DNA of 64,000 nt from Streptomyces diastatochromogenes (GCA_026913215.1 JAPTYK010000001.1:1116001-1180000); one strand, 5' to 3'; counted from the stretch's first letter, positions 1 to 8,969 are shown. Notes: generated from the sequence alone by a model not told the origin. Numbers and translations are program-made.

Positions 1-145
1 GGCGAGGGGCTCACCTGGAACACCCCGGTGGGCGCGGTCGTGGTCCTCGCGGGCGCGGCCCTCACCCAGACCCGCGCCTCCACCCGGACGGCGGGCGTGC
101 GCGCCTCGGGCGGGCGCCTCTCCCTCTCCGTGTCACGCTCCGTGA
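1..145 (+). CDS. EamA-type transporter, C-terminal fragment
   Basis: The window opens inside a gene. The frame beginning at base 1 reads GEGLTWNTPVGAVVVL followed by a short hydrophobic run ending in AALTQ, the way the last membrane helix of EamA (drug/metabolite transporter) proteins usually ends. Function is inferred from this helix only: an inner-membrane exporter of small metabolites. The frame has no stop until 765, far beyond any plausible C-terminus, so the true end was probably lost to a base-calling frameshift; the TGA at 143-145 in another frame is a candidate. A 6-bp inverted repeat GTCACG-CTC-CGTGAC (132-146) overlaps it and may belong to a terminator or operator. The family call is moderate and the end coordinate is weak. 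Confidence 0.4.
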   Translation, partial: ARGSPGTPRWARSWSSRARPSPRPAPPPGRRACAPRAGASPSPCHAP

Positions 146-174
146 CCCCGCGGGGACAAGGTCGTTCCCCGGGC

Positions 175-361
175 GTGAACCTCACCCACTCCCCGGGTCC
201 TCCTCGCCTCCCTCGCCGTGACGGGCGCCTTCCTCGGCTTCGCCGGCCCGGCCCAGGCCGCCTCCGCCACCGCCGGCGCCGTGTCGGCCGCCGCCCCCAC
301 GGACGGCCCGGAGCCCGTCGAGCTCGACGAGCTGGGCCTCCCCGACCTGCTGGAGGACTGA
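175..361 (+). CDS. small secreted peptide (hypothetical)
   Basis: The downstream frame, ending TGA at 359-361, encodes a signal-peptide-like hydrophobic stretch (LLASLAVTGAFLGFAGP, then AQA-A as a likely cleavage site) followed by a short acidic tail ending ELDELGLPDLLED. The only sensible start, GTG at 175 (reads MNLTHSP), is in another frame, so bases are probably missing near 190-197. The predicted product is about 60 residues, secreted, with a mature part of only about 35 acidic residues. No family is recognised. It converges on another small secreted protein across a strong hairpin. It could instead start at GTG 218 with a truncated leader. That a small exported protein exists is plausible; its function is unknown. 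Confidence 0.4.
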
Positions 362-388
362 CGGCACCGGCACGGCGGGGCACAGGAG

Positions 389-420
389 CGGCCGGACACC
401 ACGAGGGCGGTGTCCGGCCG
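389..420. terminator. bidirectional hairpin terminator
   Basis: A perfect 12-bp inverted repeat CGGCCGGACACC / GGTGTCCGGCCG (389-400 and 409-420) with an 8-base loop lies between two convergent small secreted-protein genes, where a shared transcription terminator is expected. Confidence 0.75.
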
Positions 421-438
421 TTCCGTACGTGCCGGGGC

Positions 439-728
439 TCAGTCGCCGTCCGGGCGCGGCCCGCCGAAGAGGGCCTGGAGGGCGTCGACGGCGCTGCCGT
501 CGTGATCGCTGCCCGCCGTGCCGCTGCTGCCGTACTGGACGTTGGCCGCCCGGTCGACCTCCAGGACGGAGTCGGCGTGCGAGTTGTCGACGACGGTCAC
601 CAGGCTGCCGCCGGCGCGGCCGGCGCGGCGCCCGCGGCGAGCAGGACCGCGGCCAGACCGAGCGCCCGCAGCGGAGTCCTGGACGCGAACCCGGCCCCCG
701 CCCCCCGGCGCGGGAGCGCCGGGCTCAT
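439..728 (-). CDS. small secreted protein (hypothetical)
   Basis: Reading from ATG 726-728, the product starts MSPALPRRGAGAG, has a hydrophobic leader (LRALGLAAVLLAAGAAP) and, after a one-base frameshift near 600-620, continues into a hydrophilic mature part containing VTVVDNSHADSVLEVDRAA and ending GGPRPDGD at 439. The reconstructed length is about 96 residues and the leader predicts export. The start codon overlaps the stop of the upstream isocitrate lyase-like gene (ATGA), so the two are translationally coupled and probably one transcript. I recognise no family. A terminator hairpin follows at 389-420. Confidence 0.5.
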
Positions 729-1645
729 GCGCCCACCCGCTCGGGCACGCTCTGACGGCGGGTGATGTTCCGCTCCAGGAGGCGGGTGGAGGCGGCGACC
801 CCGACGCCGGACTCGGGGTCGAAGGAGGGCAGCCGGCCGTTGGCCCGCTTCAGCTCGGCGAGGGCCGAGTCCATCGCCTCGTGCGCCGCGAAGAGACAGG
901 GCGTGCTGTAGATCGCCACGTCCACGCCCAGTTCGGAGAGTTCGTCGAGCGAGAGCCGCGGCGACTTGCCCCCGGCGATCTGGTTGAAGAGCAGCGGCTT
1001 GCCGCCGACCACCTCGCGGATCCGCTCGATCCACTCGACGCTGCGCACGCCGTCGACGAGGACCACGTCGGCGTCGGTGGCGGCCAGGCACTCCGCCCGG
1101 CGCAGGATGTCGGCCTCGTCGGTGGCGTCCGTCCTGGCCACGACGACCATGTCCCGGCGGGTGGCCAGGACCATCTCCAGCTTGGCGAGGTACTCCTCCA
1201 GCGGCAGCACCTGCTTGCCGTCCGCGTGGCCGCACCGGCGCGGCCGCTTCTGGTCCTCCAGGATCACGCCCGAGGCGCCGATGCGCTCCAGGCCCTCCAC
1301 CACGTGGCAGGCCACCTCGGGGTCGACGTAACCGTCGTCGATGTCCACGAGCAGGTGGTGGCGGGGGAACGCGCCGCGCAGCCGCTGCACGAACGCCACC
1401 ATGTCCGGCCAGGCGATGAAGCCGATGTCGGGGAGCCCGTAGTACGAGGCGGCGAAGCCGAAGCCGGAGACGAACATCCCGTCGTAGTGGTCGGCGGCGA
1501 CGGAGGCCGAGTACATGTCGTACACGCCGATCAGCGGGGTGGTCCCCGGCGCCGCGACGGCCTCGCGCAGACTGCTTCCGTAACTCAACGCATGACTCCT
1601 GATCAGTTCGGGAAACACGGCATCGGTGAAGAACCGCCGCAACAC
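725..1645 (-). CDS. isocitrate lyase/PEP mutase family enzyme
   Basis: A 306-residue protein of the isocitrate lyase/phosphoenolpyruvate mutase superfamily: a TIM-barrel enzyme that cleaves or forms C-C or P-C bonds next to a carboxylate (2-methylisocitrate lyase, oxaloacetate decarboxylase, phosphonopyruvate chemistry). Visible landmarks are VYDMYSASVA near residue 42, the metal-binding VDIDDGY near 100, the loop EDQKRPRRCGH near 130 (K-R/K-CGH signature with Arg at the first position), and VVVARTDA near 165. The CGH loop favours a lyase over a PEP mutase; the substrate cannot be assigned. The GTG start at 1645 opens the longest frame, but the best ribosome site (AGGAG) lies before an ATG at 1591-1593 that is one base out of frame, so a short N-terminal frameshift is possible. 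Its stop overlaps the start of the secreted-protein gene at 728. Confidence 0.8.
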   Translation of the reverse strand: MLRRFFTDAVFPELIRSHALSYGSSLREAVAAPGTTPLIGVYDMYSASVAADHYDGMFVSGFGFAASYYGLPDIGFIAWPDMVAFVQRLRGAFPRHHLLVDIDDGYVDPEVACHVVEGLERIGASGVILEDQKRPRRCGHADGKQVLPLEEYLAKLEMVLATRRDMVVVARTDATDEADILRRAECLAATDADVVLVDGVRSVEWIERIREVVGGKPLLFNQIAGGKSPRLSLDELSELGVDVAIYSTPCLFAAHEAMDSALAELKRANGRLPSFDPESGVGVAASTRLLERNITRRQSVPERVGA

Positions 1646-1804
1646 GGCGGGGCTTTACCAAAACCTGATGATTTCCTGAACCAAGCGCGAACATCGCCAT
1701 ACGAGCGCTTTACTCACTCTCCCGGAGCAGCGCATTCACCGGAGAAACGTCACTTGCGCGAGGAACGGGCGTGACCCGCGGGACGGACGGGCAGGGCGCC
1801 GCCC

Positions 1805-3131
1805 CTAGCCGTAACTCCGCGCGGGCGCGGGCCAGCCGCCCGGCGACGGCCTCGGCCAGCGCCTCCACGTCCGCGGCGGTCAGTCCGGAGACGGTGAGCC
1901 GGACGGCGGCCCCGTCTCCATCCGGAAGCGGGCGCCCGGCGCGACCGCCCAGCCCGCGGCGAGAGCCGGGCCACCGCGCCGGTCTCGTCGGACACCGGCA
2001 CCCAGACGTTCATGCCGCCGCGCCCGTGGGCCTCGACGCCGCGCCGGGCCAGGGCCCGCACGAGCCCGTCGCGCCGCCGGCCGTAGGCGCGCGCGACGAC
2101 GGCCGGGTCCACCGCCCCCGTGGCCCAGAGGTGGGCGACGGTCCGCTGGAGCAGCCTGCTGACCCAGCCGGGGCCGAGCCGCTGCCGCCCGAGCACCCGG
2201 TCGACGGTCTCGGCGTCCCCGGTGAAGGCGGCGATCCTCAGGTCGGGGCCGTACGCCTTGGCGACCGAACGGACGAGCACCCAGCGGTCGGTGACGCCGG
2301 CCAGCGGGTGGAGGGGCTGCGCGACGATGCCGTGTCCGTGGTCGTCCTCGACGAGCAGGACGCCGGGGTGTCCGGCGAGGACGCGCCGCAACTCCCGGGC
2401 GCGGTCCTCGGTGACGCAGGCGCCGGTGGGGTTCTGCGCCCGGTCGGTGACGATCACCGCCCGCGCCCCGTCCTGCCGGATCGCGCGCTCGACCGCCTCC
2501 GGGAGCGGGCCTCGTCGTCGACGGCGACCGGCACCGGGCGCAGTCCGAGCGCGGGCACGAGGTCGAGGAGGCTGCCCCAGCCCGGGTCCTCGACGGCGAC
2601 GGCGTCGCCGGGCCTGAGGTGGGCGGCGAGCACGCGCTCGATGGCGTCGAGGAGCCCGAGGCGGCGCCGACCGGGCCGGCGGGCACGCCGTCCGCGTCGA
2701 AGGCGGCGCGCGCGAGGCGCCCGAACTCCTCGTCGACGGGGCCTCTCCGTACAGGCCGGGCCGCTCGGCGTACCGCCGGGCGACCTCCGCGAAGGCCTCG
2801 CCGAGGGACGGAAGGAGGGCGGGGTCGGGGCTGCCGTTGCTGACGTCCCGGACCCCGGCGGGCGCCTCCACCCGGATCGATCCGCGCGCGGTCGTGGCGG
2901 GGCGCGGCCGCACCCGGCTGCCGCGCCGCCCGTCCGTCTCGATGACCCCGCGCTCGCGCAGGGTGCGGTAGGCGGCGGCGACGGTGTTCGGGTTCACGCC
3001 CAGGGTGAGCGCCAATTCCCTCATGGGCGGCAGCAGTTGGCCGGGCTGCAGCGCACCGTGCCCACTCCCCGCTCGACGCTGGCGGCGATGTCCGATGCGC
3101 GGCGGCCTTCGATCCGGTAATCTCCTAGCAC
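1805..3131 (-). CDS. MocR-family (GntR/aminotransferase) regulator
   Basis: A winged-helix GntR domain fused to a fold-type I aminotransferase, about 440 residues when repaired. The N-terminus reads [19 protein letters not shown], then the DNA-binding helix region [14 protein letters not shown]; the aminotransferase part carries the PLP-lysine motif [13 protein letters not shown]. Such proteins sense pyridoxal phosphate or an amine adduct and control nearby genes. At least four frameshifts (near 3070, 2740, 2500 and 1930) break it here; because many core genes in this window are broken in the same way I read it as intact. Start is GTG 3129-3131; stop TAG 1805-1807 is the likeliest but depends on the C-terminal frame. 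It is divergent from a pyridoxamine-phosphate-oxidase-like gene with a perfect palindrome between them, the classic layout of a MocR and its target. Confidence 0.75.
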
Positions 3132-3142
3132 AAAACCAAGTA

Positions 3143-3154
3143 TGCACTAGTGCA
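3143..3154. promoter_or_regulatory. palindromic operator, probable MocR site
   Basis: The 12-bp perfect palindrome TGCACTAGTGCA fills the 23-base gap between the divergent MocR regulator and the flavoprotein gene, one base upstream of the ATG at 3155. A partial second half (GTGCTAG on the minus strand, 3126-3132) repeats the core at the regulator start codon. The position fits a site controlling both genes. Confidence 0.6.
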
Positions 3155-3870
3155 ATGGAGTACGCAATGAGCGCCGCCGACACGAGCACCGCGACCGGGA
3201 CGTCCGCGCCGGGAGACACCTACGCGCCGACCGAGCGGACCGTGCCCACGCGCAACCGCGGCCGCGCCTCGTACGACAGGAAGCTCGTCCACTCGATACT
3301 CGACGAGGCCTACGTCTGCCACCTCGGCTTCGTCCGCGACGGCGCCCCGGTCGTCCTCCCACGCTCTTCGGCCGGGTCGGCGAGCGCCTGTACGTCCACG
3401 GCTCCACCGGCTCGCGGCCGCTGCGCTCGGCAGGCGACGGCGTGACGGACCCGGGCCTGCCGGTCTGCCTGACCGTGACGCACCTCGACGGCCTCGTGCT
3501 CGCCCGCTCCGCCTTCCACCACTCGCTCAACTACCGCTCGGTCGTCGTCCACGGCACCGCCCACCAGGTCACCGACCCGGAGGAGCTGCGCGTCGCCCTC
3601 GACGCCCTCGTCGACCAGGTCGTCCCCGGCCGCTCCGCCGAGTCGCGCCCCGCGAACGCCAAGGAGCTCGCCGCCACCGCCGTGATCCGGCTCGACCTGG
3701 ACGAGGTCTCCGCGAAGGTCCGCGCCGGCGGCCCCAACGACGACGCCGAGGACCTCTCCCTGCCGTACTGGGCGGGCGTGGTCCCCGTCCGGGGCGGCTA
3801 CGGCACGCCGGTCCCGTCCGGCGACCTCGACCCGTCCGTCGCCCTGCCCGCCCACCTCGCCGCGCTCTGA
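3155..3870 (+). CDS. pyridoxamine 5'-phosphate oxidase family protein
   Basis: A split-barrel flavoprotein of about 238 residues (Pyridox_ox_2 type). Seen are YDRKLVHSILDEAYVCHLGF near the N-terminus, VYHGS-like ligand loop LYVHGSTGSRPLRSAG, LTVTHLDGLVLARSAFHHS, and NYRSVVVHG. Family members bind FMN or F420 and act as small oxidoreductases, not necessarily on pyridoxamine phosphate. A frameshift near 3360 (CCCC read as CCC) splits it; the two frames join exactly at PVVLP and LFGRVGERL. Two candidate starts are ATG 3155 and ATG 3167. It is divergent from the MocR gene and 46 bases ahead of the PaiB-like gene, probably in one transcript, suggesting a PLP- or flavin-linked unit. Confidence 0.8.
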
Positions 3871-3916
3871 GACCGCGCTCCGAACCGCGCTCCGACCGAG
3901 GAAGAACGGACCGACG

Positions 3917-4561
3917 ATGCTGATCCACCCCTGGGACGCCGCCCGTGACGAGGACGAGTGGCGGGACTGGCTCTCCCGGCACGACTTCGGCCAGCTCGCC
4001 GTCAACGGCCTGCCCGGCGAGCCGCCGTGGGTGCAGCCGACGCACTTCCGGTACGACCCCGAGCCCGGCCCGTACGGCCGGGCCCTGGCCCATCTCGCCC
4101 GGCCCAACCCGCTCTGGCGCGCGATCGAGGCGAACCCGACGGTGCTCCTGAGCGTGGTCGACGACTACGTCTACGTACCGGGGCACTGGACGGCCCCCGA
4201 GGGCGCGCCGTCCGAGCACGGCACCCCGACCTCGTACTACGCGGCCGTCCAACTGCGCTGCACCGCGCGCGTGGTCGACGATCCGGCGGAGAAGGCCGCG
4301 CTGCTCGACCGGCAGGTCGCCCACTTCCAGCCGGAGGGCGGCACCGCGCGCGTCGCCCCGGGCGAGGCCCCGTTCGGCCGTCTGCTGTCGGGGATCCGGG
4401 TGCTGAGCCTGGAGGTGACCGACGTGCGCGCGAAGTTCAAGTACGCGGGGAACAAGCCGCAGGAGGTCCAGGACCGGGTCTCGGAGCGGCTCGCCGAGCG
4501 GGCGGGCCCGCGCGACCTGGACGCCAGGGCCCACCAGCGGCGCCGCCGTACGGACGGATGA
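3917..4561 (+). CDS. PaiB-like FMN-binding protein
   Basis: A 214-residue intact protein of the FMN-binding negative transcriptional regulator family (PaiB, FMN_bind_2). It begins MLIHPWDAARDEDEW, shows QLAVNGLPGEPPWVQPTHF (flavin-binding region), a WRAIEANPTVLLSVVDDY strand pair and KFKYAGNKPQE near the C-terminus, all typical of the family. PaiB of Bacillus subtilis represses protease and sporulation genes, but many homologues are plain flavin-binding split barrels, so a regulatory role is not certain. It follows the pyridoxamine-oxidase-like gene in the same direction; a convergent terminator follows at 4564-4594. Confidence 0.85.
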   Translation: MLIHPWDAARDEDEWRDWLSRHDFGQLAVNGLPGEPPWVQPTHFRYDPEPGPYGRALAHLARPNPLWRAIEANPTVLLSVVDDYVYVPGHWTAPEGAPSEHGTPTSYYAAVQLRCTARVVDDPAEKAALLDRQVAHFQPEGGTARVAPGEAPFGRLLSGIRVLSLEVTDVRAKFKYAGNKPQEVQDRVSERLAERAGPRDLDARAHQRRRRTDG

Positions 4562-4563
4562 CA

Positions 4564-4594
4564 GCGGGTGGGAGCCGTCACGGCCCCCACCCGC
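4564..4594. terminator. convergent hairpin terminator
   Basis: GCGGGTGGG / CCCACCCGC (4564-4572 and 4586-4594) with an inner GCCG-TCA-CGGC stem lies between the PaiB-like gene and the convergent EamA gene. Confidence 0.7.
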
Positions 4595-4600
4595 GACGCC

Positions 4601-5566
4601 CTACACCGCCACCGGCTCCCGCCTGCGCACCTCCGCCGCCGTCCGTGCCTCCGCGAACGCGAGGCCCGTCACGGCGGCGAGCAGCAGCAGGGTGCCGAGC
4701 ACGATCGCGGCGGTGAGCCGCTCCCCGAGCAGCGAGACCGCGATCAGGGCCGCGCTCACCGGCTCCAGAAGCATGATCACGGAGACGGTGGCGGCCCGGA
4801 CGACGGCCGCCCCGGCGAAGTACAGCGCGTAGGCGAGCGCGGTCGGCACGGCCGCCACGTAGACGAGCAGCAGCACCACGCTCACCGGCGCTTCGGTGTG
4901 CGGGACGAGGCCCTCCGCGAGCGCGGCCGGCAGCAGCCCGGCGGCCCCGATCGCGAAGGCCCAGGTGGTCGTCGACAGGGCGTCCGTGCCGCCGCCGTCC
5001 CGGCCGAGCCACCGGGTGAGCAGGGTGATCGCCGCGTATCCGGCCGCCGAGACCACCGCGAGGACGACGCCGAGGGCCGCACCTCCGTGGCCCCGCCGCC
5101 CAGGACGAGGACGAAGAGCCCGGCGAGCGCCCCGGCGACGGCGGCGATCCCGCCGCGCCGAGCCGCTCCCCATGGTGAGCCGGGCGCCGATCGCGATGAG
5201 GACGGGGCCCGCGCCCAGGGTGACGACGGTGCCGACGGCCAGGCCGGTGGCCTCGACGGCGGCGAAGTAGGCGCTCTGGAAGACGGTGAGGCCGATGCCC
5301 GTGCCGAGGATGCGGGCCGTCCGCCGGCCGCGCGTCTCGACGGCGGGACGGGCGGCGGGGCGCCTGCGGGACCGCAGCGCCAGCGCGCCGAGGAGCAGGA
5401 CGAGGCCGCCGGCGCAGCGCCAGAAGGAGAGGGCCAGCGGGCCCATGTCGCTGACGCGGAAGATCAGCGAGGCGGCGGCACCGGCCGTGCCCCAGGCGAT
5501 CCCGGCGACGATCAGATAGAGGAGGCTCCGCCCGACGGACAGGGCGGATCCCGAGGAGTTCGACAC
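4601..5566 (-). CDS. EamA family transporter
   Basis: A ten-helix drug/metabolite transporter of about 322 residues, an inner-membrane exporter of amino acids or other small metabolites. Two EamA repeats are visible: the first begins [16 protein letters not shown] and contains [13 protein letters not shown] and a [13 protein letters not shown] helix; the second begins [17 protein letters not shown] and ends in [14 protein letters not shown]. The stretch 5085-5170 is a nonsense frame ([14 protein letters not shown]) inside an otherwise good protein; three one-base losses there would restore a normal sixth helix while keeping the outer frame, which is why the frame looks unbroken. The substrate is unknown. 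It is followed downstream on the same strand by nothing and upstream by a second EamA gene after 173 bases with no visible gene. Confidence 0.8.
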   Translation of the reverse strand: MSNSSGSALSVGRSLLYLIVAGIAWGTAGAAASLIFRVSDMGPLALSFWRCAGGLVLLLGALALRSRRRPAARPAVETRGRRTARILGTGIGLTVFQSAYFAAVEATGLAVGTVVTLGAGPVLIAIGARLTMGSGSARRDRRRRRGARRALRPRPGRRGHGGAALGVVLAVVSAAGYAAITLLTRWLGRDGGGTDALSTTTWAFAIGAAGLLPAALAEGLVPHTEAPVSVVLLLVYVAAVPTALAYALYFAGAAVVRAATVSVIMLLEPVSAALIAVSLLGERLTAAIVLGTLLLLAAVTGLAFAEARTAAEVRRREPVAV

Positions 5567-5739
5567 GTGAGTTCTCCGTGGAAGACGGGAGGAAGGGTGG
5601 TCGCTGGGCTCCGCGCGCGGGCAGCGACGAACCGCCCGGCGGCGAGGAGTCGCCGCCCGGCCCGGTCTTCGTCGGGAAGGGTCTCCGCGCGCGCTAGGCG
5701 GCGGGAGGCGGAAGCACGGTCGAATGCATGTCCGGCACC

Positions 5740-6755
5740 CTAGGGGGCGATCCGCCCGGCCGACAACTCCGCGTCCCGCTCCGTGGACTCCCGCTCACCG
5801 GCGGCCGGACCGGAACCGGCCACCGGTTCGCTCGCGGGCGCCTTCGGCGTCGAGGACTGGGCGATGAAGGCCCCGACCAGGACCACCGCGCCGCCGATGA
5901 TCTGCGGCGCGCCCAGGTGCTCGCCGAGCAGGATCCAGGCCAGGACGGTGGCGATGACCGCCTCCAGGCAGGCCACGACGCCCGCCACCTGCGGGGAGAG
6001 CTTGCGCACCGAGATGACGCCGGTGACGTACGCGAGGACGGTGGCGATCAGCACGATCCAGCCGAGCAGCAGCCACGCGGGCACGCTGGTCCCGTTCATG
6101 TCGGCGCGCCCGCCGAGCACGCCCCAGTCCATGCCCCAGGGCCGGGCCACGACGGTGAGGACGAGGGCGCCGATGAGCAGTCCGTACGCGATGACGCCGA
6201 CCGGATCGGCCCGCTCGGACTGTTCGGCCTCGTCGGCGCCCTGGTCGGAGAGGACGAAGTAGCCGACCTGGCAGCAGGCGGCGGCGAGCGCCAGGAGCAG
6301 GCCGAGGACGTCGAAGCTCAGTCCGGACCAGACCTGCACGACGCAGGCGAGGCCGCCGGCGGCGAGGACGACGCCGAGGGCGGCGGCGCGGGTGACGGGC
6401 GGCGCTGGACGAAGCGGACCCAGCCGAGGACGAGGGCCGGGGCGAGGTACTCGATGAGGAGGGCGACGCCGACGGGTATGCGGGAGAGCGAGGCGAAGTA
6501 GAAGGCCTGGACTCCGGCGACGGCGAGCAGGCCGAAGCCCACGAGGAGGACGGGTTTGCGGCGCAGGAGGTCCCGGTGGCGCCAGGCCACCGGGAGCAGG
6601 ACGAGCGCGGCGCCGGTGACCCGGAGCCACACCACGTGGAGCGGGTCGAGTCCCGCCTCGATGAGCGGCTTGGCCGCCACTCCTGAACCACCGAATGCGA
6701 AGGCCGAGGCCAGGGCGAGTCCCAGGCCGGCGCTTCTCCCCTGAGACGCGTGCAT
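5740..6755 (-). CDS. EamA family transporter
   Basis: A second EamA exporter, about 338 residues after repair of one frameshift near 6405. The first repeat starts [19 protein letters not shown] and includes [20 protein letters not shown]; the second includes [18 protein letters not shown] and [19 protein letters not shown], the GE-type loop LLGEHLG and a final helix [15 protein letters not shown]. The cytoplasmic tail is charged and ends AGRIAP. ATG 6753-6755 is the start. The two EamA genes are not close paralogues by eye and may be separate transcription units. The substrate is unknown. Confidence 0.8.
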
Positions 6756-6795
6756 CGGGCCATCATGACAGGACGCCGTCAGGGCCGTAACCCCG

Positions 6796-7373
6796 TTACA
6801 CCTGTTGAGACGGCTCCTCGTCGCGGGCGGCCAGGAGGGCGGCGACCCGGGCGGTCAGCGCGGCCGGTTCGACCCCGCGCGGCGCAGCACCTCGACGGCC
6901 CGGCTCTCGGGATCGGCGGCGAGGGCGGCGAGCAGGTCGAGGCCGCGGGCCTGGGGTTCGCCGCGCTCGGCGGCCCGCCGGAAGGCGCCTTCCAGGGCGG
7001 CGGCGCGGCGGGCGACCAGGGGAGGGCCGGGCGCCCGGGGACTCGGCCCCGCGCGGCGGGCAGCAGCCGCCGGGCGCGGACTCCTCCTCCACCCGCTGCC
7101 AGCGCAGCCCGTAGCCGATGGACCGCTGGACGAGGTAGCCGAGGACCCGGCGCGCCGATGGCCGCCGTCGAAGGCGGCACCGGCCTCGGGGTCGGACTCG
7201 ATCAGCGAGTGCAGCAGGTGGGCGGTGTCGATCTGGCGGTCGCCGTCCCTGAGGGCCCTGCGGCGCGCGCCCGACACGACCGTCGCGAGCGACGGCGTCA
7301 GGAAGGGCGCGAGCTCCGCGCGCGGGGCGACGGAGGACGGAAGCGACTGGGGGCGCGGGACGGGATGGTGCAC
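6796..7373 (-). CDS. Clp N-terminal domain protein
   Basis: About 194 residues carrying the double Clp_N repeat and no AAA+ module. The first repeat shows QIDTAHLLHSLIESDPEAG, the second LEGAFRRAAERGEPQ followed by LDLLAALAADPESRAVEVL, with the C-terminus AALLAARDEEPSQQV. In ClpA/ClpC this domain binds substrates or adaptors; free-standing versions are common in Streptomyces and their role is unclear. Several frameshifts (about 7160, 7030 and 6880) break it. The start is GTG 7371-7373, reading MHHPVPRPQ, behind a good GGTGGAAGG ribosome site. It is divergent, with a 49-base gap, from a hypothetical gene. Confidence 0.65.
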
Positions 7374-7422
7374 CCTTCCACCTCATCAGGCCGGGGCGGC
7401 CGGAACATCACCGGGGAGAAGC

Positions 7423-7794
7423 ATGTCCGCATCCCACCGGAGTTGGGCACGGGCGCGCGGTTGCTCCTCCTTACGGATGAGATCGCGCGCGTTGCCCCCG
7501 AGAGGCGCGCGCCGCCTTGCGTCGCGCCCCCACTGCAACCACGAACCCTCCTCCGCTCGTCCTCCGGACGTGTTCTGGATGGTGGCTCTGCTCGCGTGCG
7601 ACGGGCGGCAGTACGTGTACCGGGTGTACGCGCCCCGGGAGGCGCTGCCGGCCGATCTGTTCTGGGCGGCCTTCCACTGCCACGAGGAGGACGGGGCGCC
7701 GCGGGCCTCGGACAGCTTCGACGCGGCCGAGATCTGGTGGATCGGCGACGGCGCGGGACCGACGACCGCAGAACTGACGGTTCATCAGTATTGA
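7423..7794 (+). CDS. hypothetical protein
   Basis: A 123-residue open frame from ATG 7423. The first 45 residues are Arg/Ala/Ser-rich and look poorly protein-like; from about residue 50 the sequence becomes convincing (DVFWMVALLACDGRQYVYRV, then ADLFWAAFHCHEEDG, ending AELTVHQY). The start may therefore be wrong or the N-terminus frameshifted. A CNH and an HCH pair hint at metal binding but no family is recognised. It lies 69 bases before the SRPBCC gene on the same strand. Confidence 0.4.
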   Translation: MSASHRSWARARGCSSLRMRSRALPPRGARRLASRPHCNHEPSSARPPDVFWMVALLACDGRQYVYRVYAPREALPADLFWAAFHCHEEDGAPRASDSFDAAEIWWIGDGAGPTTAELTVHQY

Positions 7795-7863
7795 ATGTTC
7801 ACGGCCGCCCCGCTACGTTCCGCGACACCGGAACCCAGTTGGCACGCGTGAAGGGGTGGTCTC

Positions 7864-8292
7864 ATGGCCGAAGTCAGCGCGGAGGCACGGATCGAGGCGC
7901 CGGCCGGAAAGGTCTGGGCGCGGCTCACGGACTTCTCCTCGTACGGCGAGTGGAACGCCACCCACACCAGCTTCCCGAACGGCGGCCCGGCCGCCCTGGA
8001 GGCGGGCGCCACCTTCACGGAGAACATGAAGCTGATGGGCTTCCCCGCCGAGGTGCTGTGGACGGTGGAGGAGCTGGAGTCCGAGCGGGCGTTCGCCATC
8101 CGGGGCAAGGGCCCGATGGGGGTCGTCGTCGGCACGCGCTACTCGCTGGCGGCGGACGGGGACGCGACGACGGTACGGATCGAGGGGGAGTTCACCGGTG
8201 CGGCGGTCTCCCTGATGGCGGGCAAGCTCAAGGACTCGGCGACGGCGGCGCTGACCGAGTCCCTGCGCAAGCTCGCGGGCCTGGTGGCCTGA
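7864..8292 (+). CDS. SRPBCC family protein
   Basis: A 142-residue START/Bet v1-like protein. It begins AEVSAEARIEAPAGKVWARL and contains LTDFSSYGEWNATHTSF, the usual first strand and helix of polyketide cyclase/dehydrase-type SRPBCC proteins, followed by a beta-rich middle (TFTENMKLMGFPAEVLWTV) and a C-terminal helix (ALTESLRKLAGLV). Members bind hydrophobic ligands in a deep cavity; without a biosynthetic neighbour no substrate can be named. It is intact and followed by a strong terminator hairpin. Confidence 0.85.
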   Translation: MAEVSAEARIEAPAGKVWARLTDFSSYGEWNATHTSFPNGGPAALEAGATFTENMKLMGFPAEVLWTVEELESERAFAIRGKGPMGVVVGTRYSLAADGDATTVRIEGEFTGAAVSLMAGKLKDSATAALTESLRKLAGLVA

Positions 8293-8310
8293 GCCGTACC
8301 GCCGGAAGGC

Positions 8311-8348
8311 CGGAAGGGCCCCGCGACCGTGGTCGCGGGGCCCTTCCG
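8311..8348. terminator. strong convergent terminator
   Basis: A near-perfect inverted repeat, CGGAAGGGCCCCGCGACC and its complement (8311-8328 and 8331-8348), lies between the SRPBCC gene and the convergent padR-like gene. Confidence 0.85.
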
Positions 8349-8354
8349 TGGATC

Positions 8355-8969
8355 TCAGTGCTCGTCGGCGAGGATGAGGTACAGCTTCTTGCGGGCCTCG
8401 TTGATCACGCCGACCGCCTTCTGCCGCTGCTCGGGGCTGCCGGTCTTCCAGACCTGCCCGAACGCCTCCATCAGACCGAAGCCGGCCTGCCGGATCTCGT
8501 TCACGGCGTCCCAGTCGACTCCGCGCCCGGCCTCCTCCCACGGCGCCTCGGGGCCCTCGTCGGCCTCGGCGCGCCCGGTGTCGGTGAGCGTGAACAGCTT
8601 CTTGCCGCCCTCGCTCTCGCTGACGATCAGCCCCTCGTCCTCCAGCATCTGGAGGGTCGGGTAGACCGAGCCCGGACTGGGCTTCCACGCCCCGTCGCTG
8701 CGCTCGCCGATCTCCCTGATCATCTCGTAGCCGTGCATCGGGCGGTCCTTGAGCAGCGCCAGGATCGAGGCCCTCACGTCACCGCGCCGCGCCCGCCCCT
8801 GCCGCCGCCGCGCCCCGCCCGCCGAAGGGCCCTCCACCGAACGGCCCTCCGCCGAACCCGGGCCCGAACGGCCCGAACGCGGCACGCCGCCCCTCGAAGT
8901 CCCCCGAGGCCCGGGGCCGCAGCCTCCACGACCGTGTCCGTTTCCGTACTCGTGTCCATGTGAACGCAT
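8355..8969 (-). CDS. PadR family transcriptional regulator
   Basis: About 205 residues. The winged-helix domain is clear: RRGDVRASILALLKDRPMHG, EMIREIGERS, PSPGSVYPTLQMLEDEGL and GKKLFTLTDTG. A C-terminal dimerisation helix follows (FGQVWKTGSPEQRQKAV...). The N-terminal extension is His/Gly-rich (MRSHGHEYGNGHG) and then, in a neighbouring frame, a low-complexity FGPFGPGFGGGPFGG segment; two frameshifts (about 8930 and 8810) explain the switch, so the native protein has a Gly/Phe-rich linker of about 60 residues before the DNA-binding domain. PadR proteins repress transporter or detoxification genes and often themselves; a palindrome upstream (9022-9031) is a candidate site. Confidence 0.8.
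   Translation of the reverse strand: MRSHGHEYGNGHGRGGCGPGPRGTSRGGVPRSGRSGPGSAEGRSVEGPSAGGARRRQGRARRGDVRASILALLKDRPMHGYEMIREIGERSDGAWKPSPGSVYPTLQMLEDEGLIVSESEGGKKLFTLTDTGRAEADEGPEAPWEEAGRGVDWDAVNEIRQAGFGLMEAFGQVWKTGSPEQRQKAVGVINEARKKLYLILADEH

Noticed and set aside
1805..3131. MocR gene as a pseudogene
   Set aside because: The same type of one-base losses affects core genes; the protein joins well across frames.
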